NCBI GenBank assembly: GCA_018389105.1
Contig: JACATO010000632.1
Location: 558,001 to 622,000 of the forward strand
DNA: 64,000 nucleotides
Source: Nautilus pompilius
Lineage: Eukaryota > Mollusca > Cephalopoda > Nautilida > Nautilidae
Reading direction: 5' to 3'
Positions 50,801 to 63,166 of this stretch are shown here, one piece after another. The notes beneath the pieces are model-generated. The model searched no databases and was not told the origin of the DNA. It saw only the letters and a program-made list of their open reading frames with translations. The position numbers were made by a program, and so were the translations under genes. Each line of letters starts with the position of its first letter. The first letter of the stretch is position 1.

Positions 50801-52325
50801 GGAAAAGCTTTGTTTTTAATGAGATCAGTTGGTCCCTTCATGAAAAGCAGAGCATGCGCTGATTGATTCATACAACATCACCACAGCAAAGCACCTTGTG
50901 TCAATAGGGTCTGTCAGTTTGGATTCATCCATCGGGTCATCCAAAGGTCAGGTCTGCCAAAAATCCATCTTACTCAGATAGTGAAGATTACAAACACAGA
51001 ATGGTAATTAGCATTTGTTTTCAGAGTTTCCCCTGCAACTCTGGCTGGATAACACAGTTACTACAATCAAGTTAGACACAAGGGGCCAGACATTATTATC
51101 TGGGAGAAATGACATCACGAGAAATGCTGTCACATCCTCCTTGTGATTGCTTCTCCAATGAACAAATATAAATCATCCATGTTTTATCATATGTTATTTT
51201 CATACAGCTTACAAAACAAACATTTTTAATTAATAATTAATATGACATTATAGTTATTTGCACTGTTAGAGTGTTGTTATTTCAGCCAATCAAAGTAGAG
51301 CTACTAATAATATGCACAACGGCTATTATTTTCCAAAATGGCAGGAATAAAAACACCTGAAGTAAACAAAGAACCATTGTAAACGGAGAATGCGTTGGAC
51401 AGACAGTTTGAAAAGACAGGAAAATAGGATTAGCTGAAAGACTCTACTACTAGAGACAGGATAATTTAGATGTTACAGCAACAACTCCGAATAAAAAAAA
51501 TGTGTGTGTATCTGTCAGTAATTTCTCTATTGTTTGCTGCTGTGTCTCTGAGCATCAATTGTGTTTTTGCCCTCTGCTATAGCCATACTTATTTGCAAAG
51601 AGGTAGGGTGGCCTTTAACTCCTACAGTCTGTATTCTATCTTTGTTTATTTTGCTAGTTGAATTTAAAGTCAACAGAATTAAACAAACAACATCAAAAAA
51701 GAATTAAGACAGAATTTGAGATATTTAAAGTAAAATGTAAATCCAAATTGCGGCTGCTGAGCAGCCAGTGTACATCTGTAGAGGTAACTAAATTAGATCC
51801 TGAGCTTAATAACAGGATATTAAACACTCGAGAGTGGTCGGAACATTTGCTAATCCAACTTTGTTGCTAATTTTTTTTGTGTGACAGTAATAAATGTCGA
51901 TCAGTGCCATGAATTATTCTCAACCCTAGCACCAGCATCAAATAATAGGTTTATGTCAAGCAGTATGAAAATTAATGGTTGGCAGTGAGAGTTTTGCACC
52001 TCCCATATGATATATTAGAAGTGGTTTCTGATCAGTGGCCAGCCATCAAAGGCTTCCGACAAAATCAGTTTTTACTTGAGAAAGAGAATTTCTCTGATTT
52101 TTCAAGTGAACAAAAAACAAATTGATAAAGTTACATCCATTATACTGCGCTGTACATAAAGGTCAGATATTGTTTACGATGTATTACTGCAGCATAGAGT
52201 CCCAGAGTGATATCCAGTTTTTTTCTTAAGTGCGGAATGCACAGAGAAAATGTTCCCATGATGCAACACTGTGAAAACTCAATTGAGTTCTGATTGTTAC
52301 CAACTGGTTTCAAGCATCCACTGCA
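44883..52325. other. Intergenic DNA, 7.4 kb, unassigned
   Basis: No transposon ends or protein families recognised. Open frames of 90-124 codons (46486-46860, 48009-48341, 48750-49100, 49060-49350, 49664-49954) lack any clear domain and many overlap frames on the other strand. An (AT)n-rich patch lies near 50550-50660. Confidence 0.5.
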
Positions 52326-52560
52326 GCAGGTGAAGTAAAGCACTTGAAATGAAAATACCAAACTACCCCAGAAAGAAATCATACTAAAATTGTATTTTCC
52401 CCACAAAATATAACAGCAAAAGAATTTGCCTTGAATCTGCTTTTGAGACATTTTCCTGACTTCTAATCATGAGCGCACACAGATTTTTGTAGCAATGCAT
52501 TGTGGGATAGTTTACTAATTTATCAGCAGATATAAACCAGATTTAGATTGCAGACACATT
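52326..52560 (+). repeat. Dispersed repeat, copy 2
   Basis: Partner of 2939-3165 inside IQSEC intron 1, in the same orientation. The best-kept stretch is GACATTTTCCTGACT through GCAATGCATTGTGGG to AACCAGATTTAGAT. The 103-codon antisense frame that covers it is not supported as a gene. Confidence 0.55.
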
Positions 52561-53189
52561 TGTTTTAATACTCTGAAAATGAAAAGCTGCACCAAGAAAT
52601 AATAATGTTTTCATACCTGAGCTTAGAAACAACAAGCGGAAGTCACTGACAAGTAATTAAAAGTGTTTTTTTTTTAATTTTATATGATGCACTTTCTTTG
52701 AGATTTCTCACTGCTTCCATTTTGTTTCTCGAACGGTAGCAAAATGCAACAGGTCCGCATCTGAAACTCCCTGAAGTATTTAAGTTCTTTTTGAATGGAG
52801 AGTTAAATTAACTAGTAGTCCTCATGATTATAAATGTTTAGGCCTACAAGTTTTCTTATATTTCTCATAGAGCCACTAAAGAGAAAAGATTAGAAAAACA
52901 ATCTGATGGCAGATTATAAAAGTGCATGTATCTTAGATGCAGAAACAGAACCAGATTGCATTGGTAGGACAGAGGTGGTGAGTGAACGGAAAACTTGAAT
53001 TTTAATTTGCGTTTTCTTTATATCTCAGATAATAAGTCCTACATATCATTTGAAGTGGATATTAGATGCTGAATTCTGCAGTGGTAAATGGAAGCAAATT
53101 TTAAGAGTTTAAAAATCCCATAACCAACTAAACCCAATACAGTGTGTAGACCCATTCACATATCTAAATTTCAATCTCATTCTTTACAA

Positions 53190-53575
53190 CTCTCTCTCTT
53201 TCTCATTCTCACCTCCCCACCCCCTCTCTCTCTTTCTCACCTCCCCCCTCTCTCTATTTGTCATTCTCCCCACCCCCTCTATTTCTCATTCTCACCCCCT
53301 CTCTCTTTCTCACCTCCCCCCTCTCTATATGTCATTCTCCCCACCCCCTCTCTCTCTTTCTCACCTCCCCCCTCTCTATGTCATTCTCCCCACCCCCTCT
53401 CTCTCTTTCTCACCTCCCCCCTCTCTCTATTTCTCATTCTCACCCCCTCTCTCTCTCTATTTCTCATTCTCACCCCCTCTCTCTCTCTATTTCTCATTTT
53501 CACACCCCTCTCTCTCTATTTCTCATTTTCACCCCCTCTCTCTCTCTATTTCTCATTCTTCCTCTCTCATATTCT
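53190..53575 (+). repeat. CT-rich minisatellite
   Basis: About 385 bp of units close to CTCTCTCTTTCTCACCTCCC and CTCTATTTCTCATTCTCACC, 25-40 bp long, arrayed head to tail. Units in the second half become more uniform. The Pro/Leu/Ser/His-rich open frames in all three + frames are by-products of the repeat, not genes. Confidence 0.9.
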
Positions 53576-55049
53576 CTTTTTCAATGCACTTCATTTAAAT
53601 TATGCAAAATAAAACAGAAAAAAATAATCTTTGTTACATTTTTATTTTTTCTTCATTTTATTGTTGCTAATAATTAAGTTTCAGATAAAATCTGCAATTA
53701 ATCATTACTTCTAATTTTCAAAGATTTCAGTTTTAATTTAGTTTCAAACCTTCACCATCTAAGCTGCTCAAAAATCATATTTTTTGTCAAATATAAACAC
53801 AATTATATCAGATATGTAAAGCAAACTATTGTTCACAGAGTCACTTTTGTTTTACTGGTCAGAAAATACAATCACCAGCCATCAGTTTGATTCCCCTGCT
53901 GTCAGATCAATAGACTGCGGCCAGTGGAGACACTGGAAAATTACCCATCAGATCCCAGGATGTTCTGTACATCGGTTTGCGACCTACTGAATAAATGAGC
54001 TGACATTTCCACCAGTAGTTCTAGCTGAGGCAGATGCTGTATTACAGACAGCTTCACCAATTCAGCAGATGTAAAGATGATGCTTTAGATAAAAAATGTT
54101 CTTGAATCACTGAACGCAGAATCCAGACAATAAACAGAACGATAAATTGTCTATTACACATCTTCTGGTTTTAAATTCCTTGACTACTCATAACGAGTTG
54201 AGATCAGCTTTTAAGACTCCTGCAGGAACCATTTCAACTCATAATAAATAACATCAGCTTCCAGATCAGTGATATTGGGCTTTTAACTTTAAAAAACATT
54301 AATTCTTTCTGATCGACTACAAATGCAGCTTCACTAGAGTTTATTAGCTGATGGACAGGAAATAGCTTGTTTTCCAAAGTCGTTGATAACAGAGTATAGC
54401 GCGAGAGCTAGAATTAGACACAATGAATACTTTTCTTTGTTTACCATTTAAAAACCAACAGATTTTGTTTTTAATTAAGAGTTTGAAAACTCCACCAGTT
54501 TAACTGATGTAATTGGGCCATGCAGACAAAAACATAATAATCTAAGATCCAAAGGGTTTAGAGATAAATTTTAATTTTAATTTTTTGCAAAAATATTTTT
54601 AATCTTCTGTAATTTGTTTAATTAACTGTTTGTGTAGGGGGGGGCTGCACTAAAAGATGGAAACAAGAGGAGGTTCAGCCACCTCCTAATATGATATTTT
54701 AAGGTATTTATCATTAATGCAGCCCACAGCTTCCTAGTCTTACATCGAAAACATTTAAATTTGAAATGTAGTCTGACCACAGCACCATCTGCGTAGGTTT
54801 GGGGCGGACATGTAAAACACCGCAATTCGCAAAACTTAAAATATTGAATGAGCGAAAAATTGGAAAATACCTGTAATATTTTACCTGAGCATCTGTCGTC
54901 ATGAAAATTGAAAAAAACAAACAAACAAAAAAATTTGCCAGGTTTTTGCCTATTCGCTGAGGATGAAAGGTTATCATACAATCAAAAAAAAAATTAATAA
55001 ATAAAGGTGACTTTGGGTTGAATATAAAATATATCACATAACTTCTCCT
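53576..55049. other. Intergenic DNA, unassigned
   Basis: AT-rich, with a G tract near 54640 and an AAAC-type repeat near 54917. Antisense frames at 54622-55037 overlap each other in different frames and show no known domain. Confidence 0.5.
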
Positions 55050-55430
55050 TTAGGTCAGTTTACGATGCCAGATTCGAGTATCCCCCTCCCCAGAATATCG
55101 GCTAATTTCTAATATCGTTATGCTGCCAAACTTGCTGTTCTTCTGCAGAAACACACATTTCCTATTGGTACACATCTTGTTTCCTTTGAACTCGTCACAC
55201 GTGATTCACACCTTCCGAGATGCAGGGGTGGGGTGACAAACTATCGAAAGACAGACGGGATCTGAGCACGGTTCTCGTACCTGCTGACCAACGAGCTTGT
55301 CGCGCGGGTGGCTAGCTGATTTATAGGCGCACCTGTTAATATTCCTCAGCTAAGCTGTCTGATATGTATACCGAGCAGCGGAAGATAAACACACAGACAG
55401 ATCTAAAATTAAACGCCGAAGAAAGAAATA
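55050..55430. promoter_or_regulatory. CpG-dense patch, possible promoter or element end
   Basis: By eye about 18 CpG sites fall within 380 bp, far denser than the surroundings, including TCGCGCGGG at about 55300. A TTTATAGG motif lies about 20 bp downstream of that. No exon is clearly recognisable next to it. It may be an unannotated promoter or the end of a transposon. The bases show only the CpG density. Confidence 0.3.
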
Positions 55431-56229
55431 AAAACACAATTACCTATGGAGATATTATTTACCATCTTCAGGTAACCTGAACTGGATTCTGCCAAGATGT
55501 AAATATTATACAAGAGAATAATTGCCTGGTTTGATTTATTAATCTAACTTGAAACCCAAACAAATGAAAAGCTTACCTAGTTAGAGGACAACACTAGCAG
55601 CTAAAACGGTAAAATTAAACAAATTTGGTTTTTTTTAATAACATGAAAACGTTTTATAATTTATTACGAAAATAATAATTTTTAAAAATTTTTAAGTGAC
55701 TAAGGGAAACAATGCAAATAATAATTCAGTGAGTTACTTCCCTTATATAATTTTCTTAAAAAGTTGTTAATGAGTTGAATAAATTAAGCTAAATTTCATT
55801 GGTTAAATATTTTGCAGGATGTATAATAATTCAATTTAAACACAAAATAGAGTTTATCTCCCTACTCATAAAATCCTTTTAATGTAAATCAGGTTGTTAT
55901 TATGGGCCAAACAGTTTGTTAACTCTTGAAAACCATTTAAAAGAAAATGAAAACCAGATGCACCTTATATATACAAACTCCTTACACAAAAATAAGCAGC
56001 CTACAAGTAATAAATGTGGTGTTTATATTCTGGTTGAAGAGAACCTGAATATTGAAGAAAGAAACCCAAACATGGCAATGCATGTACATGAAACGTTAGT
56101 CATCTTCTTCAGAACTGAGTGACTTTGGAAACTCACTAGCAATTAATATCTACTTGATCTGTGTACACACCCATTACCACTTCCTTTATAAAATGGCCCC
56201 ACCTGTCTGTTTAGGAATGCTCAGACATC
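55431..56229. other. Intergenic DNA, unassigned
   Basis: AT-rich. A 68-codon frame at 55916-56122 is rich in Asn/Glu and not recognised. Confidence 0.5.
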
Positions 56230-56640
56230 ATGTAACATGAAATGAGTTTGTTCAGGCTATCAGGATGGAGGATGGGGACTGTATTATTTCTAGGACACTA
56301 ACAAGGTACTGTCAGGTCACCCAAGGGTTACAACCCAGAAGAGATCATTTTTAACAGCAGCACAATCTCTCCAAAATGACCTTCAAAGAGCAACCAACAA
56401 TCATGCCAGCCAGAATAACAAAGTTATTCTGAACTATTGGTGCCATGTTCTTTAAACCAACCAATCTAGGTTCTGGAGACAAGTTAGGGAAAAATTTGCT
56501 GTTTGTTTGTTTGTTCCATTATCCAACAGTCTGATCATCACCTGGAAGGAGGGAGACCTAACCAAAGAATAGAATGGCTAGATGGCGTCATCCGAATCAG
56601 ACTAAGACGTGTACCAGCTCTTTTAGATCAATATGTAGAT
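56230..56640 (+). mobile_element. Possible Tc1-like relic, + strand
   Basis: Translating through several frame breaks gives pieces such as GHPRVTTQKR (about 56310-56345) and SLQNDLQRATNNHASQNN. These resemble the RPRVTT...R..T stretch in the N-terminal half of Tc1 transposases, followed near 56550 by GGRPNQRIEWLDGVIRIRLR. No terminal repeats were identified. The assignment rests on weak matches. Confidence 0.35.
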
Positions 56641-56654
56641 CCTCTTCAGGCTTG

Positions 56655-57300
56655 GTGTTTAATTTTTTTGTGAGTAGTATATTTCAAGCATCCTGCTCAA
56701 TAACTTTTCAATATGTTGCTTCCTAATTAACCCCCTAATTCTTCTTGAAAATGATTTCGTAGTTGATTGACATTGGTTGGATCTTTTTCCTTGTCTTTCT
56801 TTCACCATCTCACACAAGTTCAATGGAGTCCACAAGAGACTGAGAAAACCAAACCACTGCTTTAAGCCATCCTCCAATCCTTTCCAAGCAAAGGTATTGA
56901 GCTTCGCCATAGATCATTATCTTGTGGTATAAAACCATCACTTATTCAATGACACCCCAGTTAGAACCAAAAATTACAAATGTGCTCATCTGACTGTTCT
57001 ACAAGGTGCTTTTTGATGTTGTTTAGTCAAATCACTCCTCCATGTCTATGCCAGAGTTTTCTGGCTGCTCTTGGCCAATCATTGCCCCTCTTTTGATGGT
57101 AAAGGTTGAGATGCTAACTGTTACGGATGATTTGTGGTTGGCCACCTGTTCAAGCTTTGCTCTAGACCAGTCAGGGTGTGGCGCATAAAGCTTTCACGTG
57201 TGGCACAGGAGATCAACAGTAAAACAGATGGCAAGGGTCAGATGTGTATCGATGTTGCTGCACTTTCTGGTAAATCTTACATCCAATGTGACCATCAACC
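56655..57300 (-). mobile_element. Decayed Tc1-like relic, - strand
   Basis: On the - strand, STFVIFGSNWGVIE (near 57000) matches the DES-x-F-x-(I/V)FGS block of Tc1 transposases. Further on, 56659-56910 shows a C-terminal part with WFGFLSLLWTPLNLCEMVKE and IEKLLSRMLEI, resembling the SPDLNPIE...W and closing-helix regions. The segment between the two is largely deleted. Stops and shifts are frequent. Confidence 0.5.
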
Positions 57301-58759
57301 TTCAGGCCTATGCTAGGTTATGGGATACTAAACCCCCCACCCCGTTCCTCCCTCCCCTGGCTAACAACACTGCAGGCTTCTCATGAACACGCGCATGGCT
57401 GTTGTTCAATTAGTCCCGCTCTGAGAACTCTCAGCAAACAGGATGACGACCAGTAACGCGGGGTCTTACCAACTGAAGGGATTGCCAGCGTTTTCTGAAC
57501 AATTTATGCGCCACTTAGCTAGCGACAGGTGAAGCAGAGCCGCTCCGGTCCTCTGCTCAGTCACATCATTTTTTTATTTTTGTATAATTTACTTACTGAA
57601 TGTAAATAAGTTCATTGTTCTAAACTTTTTTTTGAACTAAGTAAAACCAGGGGCCATCCAAAGGTAAACATGAATGGTACATATGCTGTGCAGTTCGCAC
57701 CCATTGGGAAGAGCAGTCCTTTCTCGTACGAGGAGAGGATGCCAAACTAAAACCTGTGTATTTTGCGTAACTTTACTGAGAGTTTAACTTAGAAAGGCAC
57801 TTCAAACAAAGTCAAACTTATTGATGAGAAATCCCCATGAAGTTGAGCACAGAATGATTTTGTTAGTAAGAAAAAATTAACCCTTCAGTCTGTTCCTCTG
57901 TATGAAATATCACTGTTGCTGGCACAGAAATAGGAGCCATATTCAGATGGGGAGAACTTTAGCAACGTGGAATTTGGGCGATTCTAAAGTACAAGAAAGA
58001 TTTGGTCAAATTTCTCTTTCACAAAAAGTGATGAGAAGAATCAATGGAATGGTCAGAGAAAAATACAATGCATTCAAAATTAAATTGACACTGAAAAACA
58101 GTTTAAAATGGTAAATCAGATCTTCCTGAAAACATCAAAAGAAAGAAAGCTACATGAAGCAAGAGATTATGAAAATGAGTGCAGTGACAGATGTATTGGA
58201 AGCCAGATTGAGGAAAACAGAAAGGTATGACAAGAGTATTTGAAAAATGTTACGAGAGAAATAAACGTTCAATATTACAAAGAAAAAAAACCTTTGCCTA
58301 AAGATAAATTCGATGAAGAATTCAGCAGTGACAAACACAGCATCGACAATCACCTTTAAGCCTATTTGGGGATGAATTGTGTTTTACAAATGTAAGTGAT
58401 AGAAACGAAATGCCTGAGAGCTAAATACATACTAACCTGCACTACTGCTTCAGATGGATGCAAAATTGCAGTCACATTTTGGCCCAACTCACACCATGCA
58501 TCCAAATCATAAAAAAATTTGAACAAAGTTACATGTGACAACTTCACATTTTCAACAAAAATTTTCATCGATGAACTTGGTAAAAAAAAACTTACATCTT
58601 GAGGAACTCCACAACTAGAACCGCATAAATCTTACTAGACTAGATAATAAAATTCTGTTTTTAAATGCTCATGTGAGTAATTTTACTTTGCAGTTAGTGT
58701 TGTAATTTGTACATTTCAGTTATAATAATCTTTAGTTGTTGACCTATGCTATGAAACTA
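57301..58759. other. Intergenic DNA, unassigned
   Basis: A somewhat GC- and CpG-richer stretch lies at about 57390-57560, followed by AT-rich DNA. A 70-codon frame (57902-58114) continues, through stops, into Lys/Glu-rich sequence to about 58360. It looks like an old coding remnant but matches nothing I recognise. Confidence 0.4.
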
Positions 58760-60030
58760 TTAGGTCGTTTCAAAAGTTTTGTCGGTTTTTTTAATCACAA
58801 CAACGAGACCTCATACCGCTGCTGAACGTGAAGTTTATTAATCAAAGTTCCATTACAATCAGTACACTTCTGCCAACGAGTTACAAGCGTGTTTATACCA
58901 TTTAGAAAAAAAATCTGGATTTCTGGAGTTGATAAACTATTGGAAGGCAGCTACAATTGCTGCTTGGTTGGATGGTTTCATACAGAGGAAGCTGTTGAGG
59001 TGTTTGAAAAGGTGTAGTCTGTGGGAGAAAGGTCTGGTGAATAGGCTGGGTGAGGGAGAACTTCGTACCTCAACGTGTTCAGTTTCTGAAGAGCCACTTT
59101 TGCAACATGAGGAGGACGGCCATTGTCGTGGAGCAGGATTGGACCTCTTCGATTCACCAATGCCAGCTGTCGTTGAGAGAGTTTCTAATGAACAATATTT
59201 AATCCATGACAGTACCTTTCAGCTGTGATGGTTTAGTCAGGCTACAAGAAGTTACAGTGGATGACACCAGTTGTAGACCATGACCTTCTTTGGGTGGAGG
59301 CTGGGTTTTGGAATGTGGTTAGGCTCCTTGTCTCTGTCGAGCCACCGTGCTGATCATTTTCAATTGTCGTAAAGGATCCATTTTTCATCACACGTAATAA
59401 TTTGGTCAAGAAATGGGTCATTTTTGTTTCTTATGACAAGTGAAGAGCAGAGATCTCCAATCGATGATTTTGTTGTTGTTCATTCAACTTATGAGGCATC
59501 CACTTGTCAAGCTTCTTCACCTGGCCGATTGCATCAAGATGCCGGGAAACAGTTGCAGTGCTTACGTCGAACTCTCCAGCAATTTCTCGCACTGTTTTTC
59601 TTGGATCAGTTTCAATCTGAGGCTTTCAGACGATCGTCATCACAGCTGGAAGGGTGTCTGCTACATTCCTCATCTTCGAGGCTCTCATCTCCTGATCAAA
59701 ACTTTGCAAACCATCGTTGTACTGTGCACTCGTTTGCTGTGTTCTCGCCCCGTGGTCACTTAATGTTACGAGTTGCCTCTCTCACTTTGTGGCTTGGTTT
59801 GAACTCGTGAAGCAGAATGGCACGAAAAACTTTTCTACAGATGCTTTTCTCAGAACCCTGAAACAAATATCCATTTTATGATTTTTAAGGTAGGTTTTGC
59901 ATAATGTATGCCAAAGCACACGCTACAAAACGACATAGAACTTATCTACATACACCTTCACAGGTTTGCAAAAAAATGAACCCAAAATTAACATAATATA
60001 AAAATCGGCAAAACTTTTTTAACGACCTAA
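58760..60030 (-). mobile_element. mariner element with both terminal repeats (1.27 kb), transposase broken
   Basis: The ends form an inverted repeat of about 28 bp (TTAGGTCGTTTCAAAAGTTT on the left, TTAGGTCGTTAAAAAAGTTT on the reverse strand at the right). TA duplications flank it at 58758-58759 and 60031-60032. The length equals a full-size mariner. The - strand carries, in order, an HTH domain (TVREIAGEFDVSTATVSRHL near 59580) and the second and third catalytic-Asp blocks (ILLHDNGRPPHV and YSPDLSPTDY, 58978-59160). A C-terminal part lies towards 58860. The spacing of the last two fits the D34D type, close to the cecropia/SETMAR branch. Stops and shifts inactivate the frame. The open frames on the + strand here (58929, 59424) are shadows. 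Confidence 0.9.
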
Positions 60031-61144
60031 TACATATATTAGGATTCCTGGGTCACTAAATCAAAGATTATGAAACAACTTACTGCTTATATTTCAAAGT
60101 GGCACTTTAAAATATACGTTTGACCACCACTGCCTCAGACTTTTTAACCTGCAACCTGTCTTCTTTTTCAATGCTTATTCTTTGTTCGTTAGTCTTTTCA
60201 GTTCATGATGGACCTAATTCTATAAAAAGCTATTCTGTTTTCCATTCAGAGTAATTGGCATGATAAAGGGCAATAATGGATAGCTCTCTCTCATATGGAA
60301 TTTCAATCTGTTTGGCAGCTGAAAATGGCACCTAAAGGAATACCAATAATCAAAAATGATCTCTATTATTATTTATACAGATATATGAGTTAATATTTAA
60401 CTTAGTTGAAAAAACAATCTAACAGATTAACATGATGTCATTGTGATTTATGTACTACCTAGATTTATTATTGATAGAACTTCCTAGGTCCATAATTATG
60501 AAGAGTCTCAAGTGATATCATCACTACAGTTAATTGTTTATAGATTCTGATAGATAGTTTTATCAAATTTTTAATGGTGTTTGGATTGAGTTGAAAAAGC
60601 AGATAACTGTTTTTTTTTTGGCTCATGATTTATGATGTACAAGAGGAAGAAAACAGAACATTTCTGTAAACATTTTTCAGTTTAATGGAACCTGAACCTC
60701 TGTAGTTCCTATATATATATATACTCTGCTGAAGAAAATCAACTTCAGAAAGATAGCTGTATTACTATCAGTCAATACCTTTCAGTTTTTTGTGTTTTAC
60801 GACAGAATATGTATTACTTTTGACCTTAAGTAATTTATCTTTTCTCTTTTTACCCACCAGAAACATCTGGTCAAACTCAGACTCAAAAATATCAGTTTGG
60901 ACTAAATAAATAAAGAAAATTCTATTCTCCTACATTTGTACTGAAGGCCTATTTCCTCTCACTAATCAAGACTGGTTTTACGTTACTAAGATGTGTAATC
61001 TAATAAACAACTCAGTAGATCGCACGCACATATATATATATACACACACATTTTTTACAAAATTTAAGTAGGCCACTTCACTTTCCTGTCTTCAACACTT
61101 ATTTCTAACTGATTTAAGTTAAAAGTTTAGATAAAAGAAATATA
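60031..61144. other. Intergenic DNA between mariner and the convergent gene
   Basis: AT-rich, with (AT)n near 60709-60722 and (TA)n/(CA)n near 61030-61050. No genes or transposons recognised. Confidence 0.55.
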
Positions 61145-63166
61145 AAGATTCTGTTAATTTTCTTTATTAAAAATATGAAATTAATATTAACTAAAAAATA
61201 ATTACCAACAAGCAAAACACAGAAAAGAAAATGTTCATGACAACTGTTTCCATAGAAATCTTCTCTTTATAAAACAGAAAAACAGTTTTTCAGCTTTAAT
61301 TAAAACAAATATAGAGTAACATAACAGCAATGATAGAACTTTACAAGAACAACAGAATAATGGGGCATGAGTTCTCTCCCTCTTATTTGTTTCAGACACC
61401 TTGAAAAATGATTATTCAATAGATTTACAAATCAACTGAGGTAGGCTTATTCAGACTTTTAAAGCATTTTTTTCCAGCTGTCATACCAAGGCCAGCTCAC
61501 AGAGAAAAATATTTTGTGGCAGGCCTGTTTCTGTTTCTCCTCACCTTCCAAGATAAATTAGCAATACAAAACATTCTTAAGATTCTGTCTAAAATAGATT
61601 CACTATGTATCATTCTATGAAATAAATAGGAAATAGTAACAATTAACTATCATTTACACTATTACCTCTATAATTCCAGATTTAAAATAGCACTACAATA
61701 ATTTTAAAAGAAACATTAAACCATTGACAGAAAATTAAAAAATCACGGGGATCTTTTAAAATATAAACACAAATGGTCCCTTTCTGAGAGTATGTTGTGA
61801 AGTACCTAGTAATCAAGTTGCCAATAATTTAACAGCCTGTCAATTAAAAGAATAAAACTTAAAAATAAAAACTGAAAATTATTTAATATGAAGCAGTTGT
61901 TGTTCAATCCAAAGTACCCCTTTCTTCACAAGTTAATGACCTGAATCAGAACCCAATGAAAATAAAATGTATTATCAGTAAGTTGGTTTGATATATGGAG
62001 AATGGCCGTTGACCTATCCGTAAGACTTAAATAGGGTTAAAAAACAGAGGTGGACTGAATTGTTTATAGTGAGACGAGGCAACAAGAAATCTCTACGCTT
62101 CACATTAAAAAAACCCATCAATCAAACTGATTGTCTGATGATGATTTCTGACCACTAAAATCTAACCAAAGTTTCACATATATTGCCAGTTTCTTGGAAT
62201 GGAAAAAAAAAAAAAAGTTCTTATATGATCTGTTCTAGAAGTTAGGGAATTTTCTACTCTCTTACAGGATTCTAATTAATGAAATATATAAAACTACTTT
62301 TTGAACTTAAGAAAGTCGTGCTTAAAACAGCGTAGGAAAGATATGAAAAGCAAACTCTTCATTGTATTCTTTTGGGTATCACCAGCAGCCCAATAAATAA
62401 AAGACATTGTTCAAAAGTGACAAGAAAGCAAATAACAGGGGGAAAAAAAGCAATTCTAAAAATAAGATTTATTTATTTGACTTCAAATGAATTAACTATT
62501 CCACACAAATTCAGTCTTCAGTACCTGAATATCTGATGTAAAAACAAAAGCAATTCTCCATCTAATGTTAAATGAACGAGAACACGTGCACACACACACA
62601 CACACACACATTTGGAACGGCAGTATTCCATTTACATAAAAACCAAAAAACAAACACCCACCACCACTCAGTAGAGTCCTTTACATCACTATCGGGGCGG
62701 TGACATCAGAGGACTCCTATACGCTTCTATTATCTCACAAGGGGCGAGAAATTAAATCATGACAGCATACAAAATCAAGTTGGAATATATAAAATAAGAA
62801 AACTGGGCCAGAATTTTTAGATCTGTTTAAAGAAAAGAAAAATGGAATTTAAAACAAACTCATATCTGCAAACATATTGAACTTTTTCTTTTTTTGTAAT
62901 ATCAATGAAAGATTTAAAAACTTCCTAACAGTAATTCAATTTTGATTTTTTGTAGCACCAAAATGCATTACATCTGTATGTACAGTAATTGAGTTTACAA
63001 ACTGCCGATTAAATAGCTTTCTGAATAATAGACGGACGGATGAAAATAGCTACTAACACACTGAGAAAAGTTAACTCACAGCAGTCTCTTCTCACAAAAT
63101 GTCACACATATGGTTAACAGTTCTTGGCTACTGTGTGATGTCTGAGTTCTAAAGGTGTATTTACAC
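61145..63166 (-). other. Probable long 3' UTR of the - strand gene
   Basis: This follows the stop codon at 63167-63169. It is AT-rich and free of recognisable transposons, unlike the DNA beyond it. On the - strand it contains AATAAA hexamers at about 62470-62480 and at 61163-61168; the latter is taken as the distal end. It includes a (CA)n tract at 62589-62610 and a more GC-rich patch near 62670-62750. The extent is inferred. Confidence 0.4.
61163..61168 (-). promoter_or_regulatory. Candidate distal polyadenylation signal of the - strand gene
   Basis: AATAAA on the - strand, one of several hexamers in this AT-rich region. A nearer alternative is the overlapping pair at about 62470-62480. Choosing between them needs transcript ends. 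Confidence 0.3.

Noticed and set aside
53142..53677. Three overlapping 89-156 codon frames rich in Pro, Ser, Leu and His
   Set aside because: They are translations of the CT-rich minisatellite in different frames, not proteins.
55446..55470. ATG followed by a short hydrophobic peptide and a CAG|GTAACC donor, as a possible first exon
   Set aside because: Too short to judge, and there is no downstream exon in the window that could be matched to it.
58929..59810. + strand frames of 99-128 codons
   Set aside because: They are opposite-strand shadows of the mariner transposase, which is clearly recognisable on the - strand.
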